From Syntrophaceae bacterium UBA1411 (lineage in GTDB: Bacteria > Desulfobacterota > Syntrophia > Syntrophales > Smithellaceae), in contig DBPV01000038.1 of NCBI GenBank assembly GCA_002304995.1, forward strand, positions 37,147-48,717: a DNA stretch of 11,571 bases, given 5' to 3'. Under the pieces are notes generated by a model, which had not been told where the DNA came from, did no database searches, and was given only the letters and a program-made list of their open reading frames with translations. Positions 1 to 5,774 of this stretch are shown here, in pieces (position 1 is the first letter of the stretch; the number at the start of each line of letters is the position of its first letter). A program made the position numbers and the translations under genes.

Positions 1-875
1 CCTTCAATGGTCAGGCTGGTTTCCGCGATATTTGTGGCAAGCACGATCTTGCGCGTCGCCGCGGGCAGAATCGCTCTTTCCTGCTCGCCGAAGGGCAAAT
101 CGCCGTAAAGGGGATGAAGCGAGATGTCGCCGGAAAGGGTTGGCGCCAGAGCGTCTCTCACGGCGCGGATTTCTCCCGCCCCCGGCAAAAAGACAAGGAT
201 GTCGCCTTCCGTCTCCCGCAACGCCCTTTGAACGACGGAGGCGGTGCGCGCCGTCACGGAGTGATCCCGGGCATCCCCGCAGTAGCGCTCCTCCACAGGA
301 AAGGCCCTGCCCTGCGACGAAATGACGGCCGCTCCGTCGAGGAGGTCCGCCACCGGTCCGCCGTCCAGCGTGGCGGACATCACCAGAATTTTCAGATCTT
401 CGCGCAGGGCGCGGCGGATATCGAGACACAGCGCCAGCGCGAGATCGGCCTGCAGGCTCCGCTCATGGAACTCGTCGAAAATCACCATGGCAACGCCTTC
501 CAGGGCGGGGTTGGCCAGAATGCGTCGGGTGAGGATTCCCTCGGTCATCACCTCGATGCGTGTGCTCGGTGAAACCCGGCTGTCGAACCGGATGGAATAC
601 CCCAGCGTCCGGCCGATCTCCTCGCCCAGCGTTTTAGCCATCCACCGGGCGGCGGAAACGGCGGCGATCCGCCGGGGCTCCAGCATCAGGATGCGCCCCT
701 TTTCGGGCGGAAGGACGTCCAGCAGCGCCAGGGGAACCCGCGTGGTCTTTCCGGAGCCGGGCGGCGCCTGCAGAACCAGGGCGGAATGTTTCCGGACGGC
801 CTCTTTTACTTCCGGAAGGATGTCGTCGATCGGATAGGATGTCCCAATGGGTTTGCTCTTCGAATCGTTTTGCAT
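1..875 (-). CDS. hrpB: ATP-dependent helicase HrpB, N-terminal part (cut by window edge)
   Basis: Encodes the first 291 residues of an HrpB-type superfamily 2 helicase of the DEAH/RHA group; family members are about 800-850 residues, so roughly a third is present. Motifs seen in order: motif I APPGSGKTTR (37-46), motif Ia LEPRRIAA (65-72), TEGIL (111-115), motif II as DEFH (134-137) followed by ERS, motif III SAT (167-169), a motif IV-like ILVFLPG stretch, and motif V LATNIAETSLTI (279-290) at the edge. DEFH instead of DEAH is usual for HrpB. The frame has no stop down to base 3; bases 1-2 belong to the next codon. The ATG at 875 is the only plausible start: no Met, Val or Leu start codon lies between it and the conserved domain beginning near residue 14. 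No Shine-Dalgarno precedes it, which fits the promoter at 882-910. HrpB is presumed to act on RNA, but its cellular role is poorly defined. Confidence 0.95.
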   Translation of the reverse strand, partial: MQNDSKSKPIGTSYPIDDILPEVKEAVRKHSALVLQAPPGSGKTTRVPLALLDVLPPEKGRILMLEPRRIAAVSAARWMAKTLGEEIGRTLGYSIRFDSRVSPSTRIEVMTEGILTRRILANPALEGVAMVIFDEFHERSLQADLALALCLDIRRALREDLKILVMSATLDGGPVADLLDGAAVISSQGRAFPVEERYCGDARDHSVTARTASVVQRALRETEGDILVFLPGAGEIRAVRDALAPTLSGDISLHPLYGDLPFGEQERAILPAATRKIVLATNIAETSLTIE

Positions 876-881
876 TCCGGA

Positions 882-910
882 AGTATAGAGAGGGCGTCCG
901 GCCGTGTCAA
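882..910 (-). promoter_or_regulatory. Near-consensus sigma70 promoter of hrpB, predicted leaderless
   Basis: On the minus strand a perfect -35 box TTGACA (905-910) is followed by a 17-base spacer and a -10 box TATACT (882-887, 5 of 6 consensus bases). Only six bases (TCCGGA) separate the -10 box from the hrpB ATG at 875. Initiation normally falls about 6-8 bases past the -10 box, so the transcript should start at or within a base of the start codon and carry no ribosome binding site. The boxes are read directly; the start point is inferred. Confidence 0.7.
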
Positions 911-971
911 TATGATCGCGGGGGAAGCGTCCGATTTTTCGGCGGCGCCCGGAAGCCTGTTTCTTTGCAGA

Positions 972-2267
972 TTATTTTCCCCTCGTGCGCCGGTATTCTT
1001 CCTTCAGACCGTCGCGAAAATCCGGATGGGCGATGGCCATCAGCGCCCCGGCCCGCTCTGCAACGGATTTTCCCCTTAAATCCGCAACGCCGTACTCCGT
1101 CACCACGTAATGCACGTCGGCGCGATTCGTCACCACGGCGGCTCCCTCCGTGATGTGCGAGCGGATGCGGGAGATCTTTCCTTCGGCCGCCGTCGAATAC
1201 AGGGCAATGATGGAGCGCCCGCCGTTTGACCAGGCAGCGCCCCGGACAAAATCCGCCTGCCCTCCGGTTCCGCTGTACTGCCTGTAGCCGATCGTATCCG
1301 CGGCAATCTGGCCGCTCAAGTCCACCTCCAGGGCGGAATTGACGGCCACCACATTGTCATTCCGGGCGATGTTGGCCGGATTGTTGGTATAATCCACACT
1401 GCGCATTTCAACCATCGGATTGTTGTGCACAAAAGCATAGAGTTTGGCGGTGCCCATGAAAAACGTGGCCACCATTTTACCGGGATGAAAATTCTTCTTT
1501 GCACAGTCGATCACGCCCTCGTTGACCAGATCGACCACGCCGTCGGAAAACATCTCCGTATGAATGCCGAGATGCCGCTTGTTTTTCAGAAAGCCCAGGA
1601 TGGCGTCGGGAACCGCCCCGATCCCCAGCTGCAGACAATCTCCGTCGCGGATCAGCCCGGCGCAGTAATGTCCGATGGTTTCATCGGCGGCCGTGATCTG
1701 CGCCGGCGGCAGGGTGATCGGCCGGGCGGCGGACTCCACCAGGCAATCGATCCGGGACACATGGATGAAGGACTGTCCCAGCGTCCTGGGCATGTGCGGC
1801 GTCACCTCGGCTATCACGCGTTTGGCGCAAAAGGCCGCTGGCCTTGTATAATCCACGGAAATGCCGAAAGAGCAGTAGCCGTGTTCATCGGGCGGGGATA
1901 GCATGCACAAAACGACATCCACCGGCAGAGTCTTTTCCTGGAAAAGCTTGGGAATGAGGCTGAAATGGCAGGGGGTGAAAACCGCCCGTCCTTCGTTGAT
2001 GGCCTTCCGGGTGGTCTGCCCGGCAAAGAAGGAGTTATGGATAAAGTGGCGGCTGTTTTCCGGAAGACAGTACTCGGAAGGGCCCATGGAAACCATGTGA
2101 ACGATTTCCACGTCCCGATACGCCTGCCGGTTGGCGACCATCGCGGCAAGCAGCGTTTCCGGCGATCCGCAGGCATGCCCGACCACCACCCGGTCCCCCG
2201 ATTGAATATGCGACACGGCTTCGGCGGCGGTGGTCAGCCTCTGCCGATAAACGTCCTGCCATTTCAT
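972..2267 (-). CDS. Acetyl-CoA hydrolase/transferase family protein, 4-hydroxybutyrate CoA-transferase type
   Basis: A 431-residue class I CoA-transferase of the acetyl-CoA hydrolase/4-hydroxybutyrate CoA-transferase family, full length for the group. Such enzymes move CoA between an acyl-CoA (often acetyl-CoA) and a free carboxylic acid through a glutamyl-CoA thioester. The nucleophile is visible in the HTEMFSDG motif as Glu238, matching the catalytic Glu of the characterised clostridial 4-hydroxybutyrate enzyme. The glycine-rich GTGGQADF motif (333-340), which lines the CoA site, is also intact, as is the C-terminal ITEGAAVVTNRADVHYVVTEYG region (partly quoted as TEYGVADL, 390-397). The start ATG overlaps the TGA of the upstream hydrolase (ATGA), and AAGGAG at 2275-2280 sits 7 bases before it inside that gene. 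The acid substrate cannot be read from sequence; acetate, butyrate, 4-hydroxybutyrate or a longer acid are all possible. It is the last gene of the minus-strand group. Confidence 0.9.
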   Translation of the reverse strand: MKWQDVYRQRLTTAAEAVSHIQSGDRVVVGHACGSPETLLAAMVANRQAYRDVEIVHMVSMGPSEYCLPENSRHFIHNSFFAGQTTRKAINEGRAVFTPCHFSLIPKLFQEKTLPVDVVLCMLSPPDEHGYCSFGISVDYTRPAAFCAKRVIAEVTPHMPRTLGQSFIHVSRIDCLVESAARPITLPPAQITAADETIGHYCAGLIRDGDCLQLGIGAVPDAILGFLKNKRHLGIHTEMFSDGVVDLVNEGVIDCAKKNFHPGKMVATFFMGTAKLYAFVHNNPMVEMRSVDYTNNPANIARNDNVVAVNSALEVDLSGQIAADTIGYRQYSGTGGQADFVRGAAWSNGGRSIIALYSTAAEGKISRIRSHITEGAAVVTNRADVHYVVTEYGVADLRGKSVAERAGALMAIAHPDFRDGLKEEYRRTRGK

Positions 2268-3076
2268 GCGGCGGCTCCTTCGGTTTCGAAAATGAATTCA
2301 ATGACCAGCCGGTTGAACCGGTCGGCTTCCTCAATAAAAAAGACATGCCGGCAGCGCGGGAAAATCTCCAGCCGGGATGCCGGCAGCAGCTCTTTCAGAA
2401 TCAGGGTGTTTTGCGCCGGCACGAGAGGGTCGTCATCGCCGGTGGCCAGGAGAACCGGCGCCCGGATGGCGCCGAGCCGGTCCGTCGTGTCATGCTCGCG
2501 GCAGGCCGCAAACTGCCGCAGAAAGGCGTCCGCCGGCTGGTAGTACTTCAGCGAGACGGAAACAAAGTTTTCAACGTCATCCGGATGATTCGCCATGAAC
2601 GCGTCGGAAAAATAAATGTCCATATCTTTGCGCAGGATTTCGGCGGGGGTCAGGCCTTCATTGGCCGTGAATTTCGTCAACCGCTCCGGCTGCATCAGCG
2701 CCGCGCGCCGGCCGCCGCTGCCGGTGCAGCCCAGAATGAGGCTTTTCACCTTGCCGGGACAGGCGATGGCCAGTTCCTGGGCAATGTAGCCTCCCATGGA
2801 AACGCCCAGGACATGCGCCTCCGGAACCCCCAGCGCATCCATCAGGCAGGCGGTGTCATCGGCAAAAAGCCGGATGGAGTATTCGCTGTCGGGCTTATCC
2901 GTCCTCCCCGCGCCGCGGTTGTCGAACGCAATGACCTTGAAATGCCCGGCCAGCGCGGGAATCTGCCGATACCACCATTCCAGGTTGCGCCTCAGCCCCA
3001 TAATCAGGACCAGCGGTATTCCTTCCCCGTGGATTTCGTAATACATGGTGATGCCGTTGATCCGGACTGCCGGCAT
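2264..3076 (-). CDS. Alpha/beta hydrolase fold protein
   Basis: A 270-residue cytosolic alpha/beta hydrolase of the small esterase/enol-lactonase-like group, with no signal peptide visible. The nucleophile elbow is GVSMG (91-95) with Ser93, the acid is most likely Asp216 in the GDDDPLVP stretch (213-220), and the His is His244 in RCRHVFF. The strand-loop FDNRGAGRTDKP (51-62) is typical of the fold. The catalytic triad is therefore complete. The start ATG at 3076 has GGAGGG at 3084-3089, 7 bases away. Its stop overlaps the start of the CoA-transferase gene by 4 bases, suggesting translational coupling, and it lies 60 bases after the acyl-CoA ligase gene. The substrate is unknown. In a group of acyl-CoA enzymes next to a PKS, thioester or ester hydrolysis (an editing or release thioesterase) is a reasonable guess, but the family is too broad to assign it. 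Confidence 0.88.
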   Translation of the reverse strand: MPAVRINGITMYYEIHGEGIPLVLIMGLRRNLEWWYRQIPALAGHFKVIAFDNRGAGRTDKPDSEYSIRLFADDTACLMDALGVPEAHVLGVSMGGYIAQELAIACPGKVKSLILGCTGSGGRRAALMQPERLTKFTANEGLTPAEILRKDMDIYFSDAFMANHPDDVENFVSVSLKYYQPADAFLRQFAACREHDTTDRLGAIRAPVLLATGDDDPLVPAQNTLILKELLPASRLEIFPRCRHVFFIEEADRFNRLVIEFIFETEGAAA

Positions 3077-3136
3077 ATGCGCACCCTCCGCCGGATTTCA
3101 CCGGCCGTTTTTCCCCTGCCTTCCGCGCTTGCGCGC

Positions 3137-4639
3137 CTACAAGTTCCGCAGCTCCTTTTTCAGGATTTTGCCGACCAGCGATTTGGGCAGGGCCGGAAGA
3201 ATAACCACCTCTTGGGGCACGAAGAAGCGTTTGAGCCGCTGTCCGCAAAATTCCCGAATTTCCTCCGCAGCCGCTGACTGGCCGGGCTTGAGCGCCACAA
3301 ACGCCCTGATCTCTTCTCCGTAAACCGGGTCTTTCACGCCGATCACGGCGGCTTCGGCAACCGCCGGATGGGCGTAGAGCACTTCTTCAATCGCCCGCGG
3401 CGAAATATTTTCGCCGCCCTTGATGATGATATCCTTCTTCCGGTCGGTAATGAAGAAATAACCGTCTGCGTCCACGTAGCCGATATCGCCCGTATGGAGC
3501 CATCCGTCGCGGAGAATTTCCGCAGTAGCTTCGGGCTGCCGCCAGTAGCCTTTCATCACCATCGGACCGCGGATAACGATTTCTCCTTCCTGTCCCTGCG
3601 GCACTTCCCGGTCAGCCGGGTCGAAGACCTTCATTTCCATGCCCACCATGGGCTTGCCGATCGAACCGACTTTTTTCAGGCCGTCCACCGGATTGACCGA
3701 ATTGTTGGCGGCCGCTTCCGTGAGCCCCCATCCCTCGCAGATCTCTCCGCCGAACTTCTCGTGAAACTGTTTCCAGACTTCGACGGACAGAGGCGCGGAA
3801 CCGCAGATAAAATACCGGACGGAGCTGAGATCGTACTTCCGATAATCGGGGAACTGGAGCATATAAACATACATGGTGGGCACGGCGGGCAGATACTGGA
3901 TTTTATACCGGTCGATGGCGGAAAACAGTTTTTCCACGTTGAACTGGCGCAAAACGACTGTCTTGCTTTTGGCGCGCAGGAACTGCCCGTTCATGCAGGC
4001 GATGCCGTACGAATGGCAAAGGGGCAGGACGGCCACGCTGATCATGTCCAGAGGATAGCGGGTGGTTTTCTGAATGTGAACCACCGAATAGTAAAGCCCG
4101 TAATGCGTGTGCATCGCGCCTTTGGGCTTTCCCGTGGTGCCCGACGTATAAATCAGGGCGGCCAGTTCGTCATCGGAGGTCTCGACCATGGCAAGCGCGT
4201 CGGAGCTTTTTTCGACAAGATCTTCAAACACGTAAGCGCCGCTCTCAGGCGGCCCGGAAACCACAATGACATTTTTCAACGATAAAACGCCGTCTTTCGC
4301 CGCGCGGACCTTTTCCAGATATTCCGGCGCGGTGATGACCGTCGAGGCTTCGGAATCCTGATAGATATACCGGGTTTCTTCCACGCCCACCTGATAATTG
4401 ATGGGCACGCTGACCGCGCCGATCTTCCAGACGGCCTGAAAGGCCGAAAAAATTTCCGGACAGTTGGGCATTTGCAAAATGACCCGGTCGCCGCGCTTTA
4501 CACCCAGCCCAAGAAGGGCGTTGCCCAGCTTTCTCGCGGCGCGGTCAAGCTCCACATTGGTGATCTCCCGGTCTTCATAAATGATGCTGACCTGTTCTCC
4601 CTGCGCGACGCTTTTCACGAGCAGTTCCGAAATGTTCAT
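3137..4639 (-). CDS. AMP-forming acyl-CoA synthetase (class I adenylate-forming enzyme)
   Basis: A 500-residue fatty acid/acyl-CoA ligase of the ANL superfamily. It would activate a carboxylic acid to an acyl-adenylate and transfer it to CoA. Seen in order: the P-loop YTSGTTGKPKG (164-174), a histidine-containing LPLCHSYG (205-212), EGWGLTEA (302-309), LHTGDIGY with the ribose-binding Asp385, the hinge DRKKDIIIKGGENISP (399-414), and PKSLVGKILKKEL with the catalytic Lys491. All key residues are intact, and the length suits medium- or long-chain and aryl-acid ligases. The frame stays open upstream to a TTG at 4729, but the ATG at 4639 is chosen: GGGAGG (4647-4652) is 7 bases before it and similarity to the family starts there (NISELL). 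The substrate is not readable from sequence. Its neighbours suggest that it supplies acyl-CoA to a lipid or polyketide pathway. Confidence 0.9.
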   Translation of the reverse strand: MNISELLVKSVAQGEQVSIIYEDREITNVELDRAARKLGNALLGLGVKRGDRVILQMPNCPEIFSAFQAVWKIGAVSVPINYQVGVEETRYIYQDSEASTVITAPEYLEKVRAAKDGVLSLKNVIVVSGPPESGAYVFEDLVEKSSDALAMVETSDDELAALIYTSGTTGKPKGAMHTHYGLYYSVVHIQKTTRYPLDMISVAVLPLCHSYGIACMNGQFLRAKSKTVVLRQFNVEKLFSAIDRYKIQYLPAVPTMYVYMLQFPDYRKYDLSSVRYFICGSAPLSVEVWKQFHEKFGGEICEGWGLTEAAANNSVNPVDGLKKVGSIGKPMVGMEMKVFDPADREVPQGQEGEIVIRGPMVMKGYWRQPEATAEILRDGWLHTGDIGYVDADGYFFITDRKKDIIIKGGENISPRAIEEVLYAHPAVAEAAVIGVKDPVYGEEIRAFVALKPGQSAAAEEIREFCGQRLKRFFVPQEVVILPALPKSLVGKILKKELRNL

Positions 4640-4667
4640 GATGGAGCCTCCCGATCCCTGATGAAGC

Positions 4668-4692
4668 GCGGCGCGCCCTGGCGGCGCGCCGC
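4668..4692. repeat. 10-bp GC-rich inverted repeat with 5-base loop, built on two GGCGCGCC copies
   Basis: GCGGCGCGCC (4668-4677) and GGCGCGCCGC (4683-4692) are perfect inverted copies around the loop CTGGC. Each arm contains the palindrome GGCGCGCC, and GGCGGCGCGCCGCC at 4680-4693 is itself a 14-base perfect palindrome, so alternative pairings exist. In the minus-strand transcript the hairpin ends about 28 bases before the ligase start codon. It has no T-run on that strand; the T-rich stretch (4699-4713) is on the plus-strand side, where no gene needs terminating. Confidence 0.6.
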
Positions 4693-4758
4693 CCGTACTC
4701 TTTTGTCCTTTTTCTGATTTATAAACCAATCCCGCGACAAAGGCGAGGGCTTATTGCG

Positions 4759-4785
4759 GCCGGCGAACAGGTCCTCGCCGCCGGC
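4759..4785. repeat. 7-bp inverted repeat just downstream of the E2-like gene
   Basis: GCCGGCG (4759-4765) and CGCCGGC (4779-4785) form a 7-bp perfect stem with a 13-base loop, starting 15 bases past the stop codon of the E2-like gene. On the minus strand it is followed by CGCAATAAG rather than a run of T, so it is not a standard intrinsic terminator. It could still slow 3' exonucleases or weakly attenuate read-through into the ligase gene. Confidence 0.4.
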
Positions 4786-4799
4786 AATCGAAACGACGC

Positions 4800-5633
4800 T
4801 TATTCACGTACGACTTTAGCCGGTCCGGTTTCCAGCATCCCGGGATTCTCGATGCATTGTTTAAAAAGCACGAAGGCCTCGGAGAACTTTTTTCCGTCGC
4901 AGATCCGCTCGTCGATTGAAAACCCGAAATCCAGGACGTCCGTGACTTTCGATTTTCCATCGGGGGTCACGAGGGAATCCTTCTGCAGCAGACCGACAGT
5001 GACGAGCACCGAAGCGCTTCCCCAATCATACAGGTGATGGAACAGGGAGGACAGGCCGAGCGATCCCACATTGGAGACGATGGCCGACGCGTAAAGAATG
5101 TCTTCGTCGACATATTTCCACGGAATAAGCCCCTTGTCCGCCAGCCACGGATAAAGTTTATGGAAGAAAAACGACGTGACAAAATCAGGAAGCTTCATGA
5201 AAAAATCGACGCTGTTGTCCAGGCTGTCTTCGGATTTTTTCCGGGCGCTGTCGACAATTTTGCGAATTTTCCCGGCGACGGCGTCGAGATTGTCTTCCGG
5301 CTCCAGGCGGACTTTGCGCATGACGGTCTTTTCGCCGAGGCTCACCGCAAACGAAACGGCGATTTCATCCCTGGCGTAAAACTGGTGCTTGTAAATAAAT
5401 CTGTTCATTTCCGGATATTGCGATGCCGCTCTGACGAGAGCCGCAATCGTGATGTGGAAAAGCGTGATATCGTGTCCCTCCTTTTTCTTCTTTTCGATGA
5501 AATCCAGAACATTGGCCGCGTCGGCCCTGATCACATACCACACGATGGCCTGGGAGCGGCTCGGCATTAAAAACGTGTAAAATCTTTGAAAATTTTTGAC
5601 TCCCGTCAGCTTGTGCGCGTCTTTTCTGCCCAT
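4800..5633 (-). CDS. Stand-alone 2-oxo acid dehydrogenase E2-like acyltransferase domain protein, catalytic His absent
   Basis: A 277-residue protein with the CAT/E2 acyltransferase fold but no lipoyl or subunit-binding domain. Recognisable segments: an N-terminal strand-helix (FLMPSRSQAIVWYV), the E2-like LFHITIAALVRAASQYPEMN (about 58-77), EIAVSFAV, the SNVGSLG turn that matches the SNLG of E2, VTVGLLQ, and a C-terminal FGFSIDERICDG (236-247). In E2 and chloramphenicol acetyltransferase that last motif is DHRxxDG or HHxxxDG with a catalytic His. Here the His position is Glu242, while Asp246 and Gly247 remain. Either the chemistry differs from E2 or it is a non-catalytic binding or structural protein. 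The ATG at 5633 is preferred over one at 5645, because GGAGG (5639-5643) lies 5 bases before it and overlaps the upstream ATG. It is the first gene of the minus-strand group and shares its upstream region with the PKS gene. Confidence 0.8.
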   Translation of the reverse strand: MGRKDAHKLTGVKNFQRFYTFLMPSRSQAIVWYVIRADAANVLDFIEKKKKEGHDITLFHITIAALVRAASQYPEMNRFIYKHQFYARDEIAVSFAVSLGEKTVMRKVRLEPEDNLDAVAGKIRKIVDSARKKSEDSLDNSVDFFMKLPDFVTSFFFHKLYPWLADKGLIPWKYVDEDILYASAIVSNVGSLGLSSLFHHLYDWGSASVLVTVGLLQKDSLVTPDGKSKVTDVLDFGFSIDERICDGKKFSEAFVLFKQCIENPGMLETGPAKVVRE

Positions 5634-5660
5634 TTGAGCCTCCATTTTTCAATTCAGTGC

Positions 5661-5689
5661 TTTACTTAAAATCCTGATGAATTTAATAT
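5661..5689 (+). promoter_or_regulatory. Possible weak promoter for the PKS gene
   Basis: TTTACT (5661-5666) and TAATAT (5684-5689) are separated by 17 bases on the plus strand, each matching 4 of 6 consensus bases. The -10 box overlaps that of the divergent promoter. If used, it would give a leader of about 80 bases before the PKS start at 5775. AT-rich DNA often yields matches this weak, so it is a candidate only. Confidence 0.25.
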
Positions 5690-5713
5690 AGCATGGTTGT
5701 TTTTCAAGCTCAA
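5685..5713 (-). promoter_or_regulatory. Probable sigma70 promoter for the minus-strand acyl-metabolism genes
   Basis: On the minus strand TTGAGC (5708-5713, 4 of 6 consensus bases) is followed by a 17-base spacer and TATATT (5685-5690, 5 of 6). Transcription would start near 5678, giving a leader of about 45 bases before the E2-like start at 5633. It is the only good promoter seen upstream of that gene and may serve all four genes down to 972. Confidence 0.5.
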
Positions 5714-5774
5714 AGGGATTGCTGAACGGCAGCGAAAAACTGGCCCGGTTTCAAAGTGATCAGAAAGCAGGAGA

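Larger units (their letters stand above)
4640..4799. other. Intergenic region with two GC-rich inverted repeats
   Basis: This 160-base gap lies between the E2-like gene and the acyl-CoA ligase gene, whereas the other gaps in this gene group are 60 bases or an overlap. It holds two strong inverted repeats, listed separately, flanking an AT-rich stretch with a -10-like TATAAA on the minus strand (4718-4723). No convincing -35 box lies at proper distance from it, so no promoter is called. The gap could hold an mRNA processing or stability site, or a weak terminator or internal promoter that uncouples the first gene from the rest. Confidence 0.5.
5646..5774. other. Divergent intergenic control region
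   Basis: This region between the two outward-facing genes is clearly more AT-rich in its left half than its surroundings and carries both candidate promoters. No clear operator repeat or riboswitch fold was recognised. The right half (5714-5774) is the expected PKS leader. It ends in AGGAG (5769-5773) only one base before the PKS ATG, shorter than usual for a Shine-Dalgarno. An in-frame TGA at 5757-5759 rules out an upstream start. Confidence 0.6.

Noticed and set aside
911..971. CCGA-AAAA-TCGG small inverted repeat after the CoA-transferase gene as a terminator
   Set aside because: The stem is only 4 bp and no T-run follows on the minus strand, so it is too weak to call.
2345..3277. Open frame of 310 codons on the plus strand
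   Set aside because: Antisense to the alpha/beta hydrolase and the ligase C-terminus, both of which have complete active sites; no domain seen in it.
3368..4285. Open frame of 305 codons on the plus strand
   Set aside because: Antisense to the core of the acyl-CoA ligase, including its P-loop; no recognisable domain.
4640..4729. In-frame 30-residue N-terminal extension of the acyl-CoA ligase starting at a TTG (4729)
   Set aside because: The extension is low-complexity, crosses the GGCGCGCC hairpin, has no family similarity, and a well-placed GGGAGG precedes the ATG at 4639.
4718..4740. TTGTCG and TATAAA as an internal promoter for the ligase gene
   Set aside because: The spacer is only 11 bases, far from the required 16-18, and no other -35 box fits.
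5013..5037. HHLYDWG in the E2-like protein, resembling the HHxxxDG catalytic motif
   Set aside because: By alignment order it falls just after the SNVGSLG turn, in the middle of the domain, while the true motif position is the later DERICDG. The His-to-Asp spacing is also off by one.
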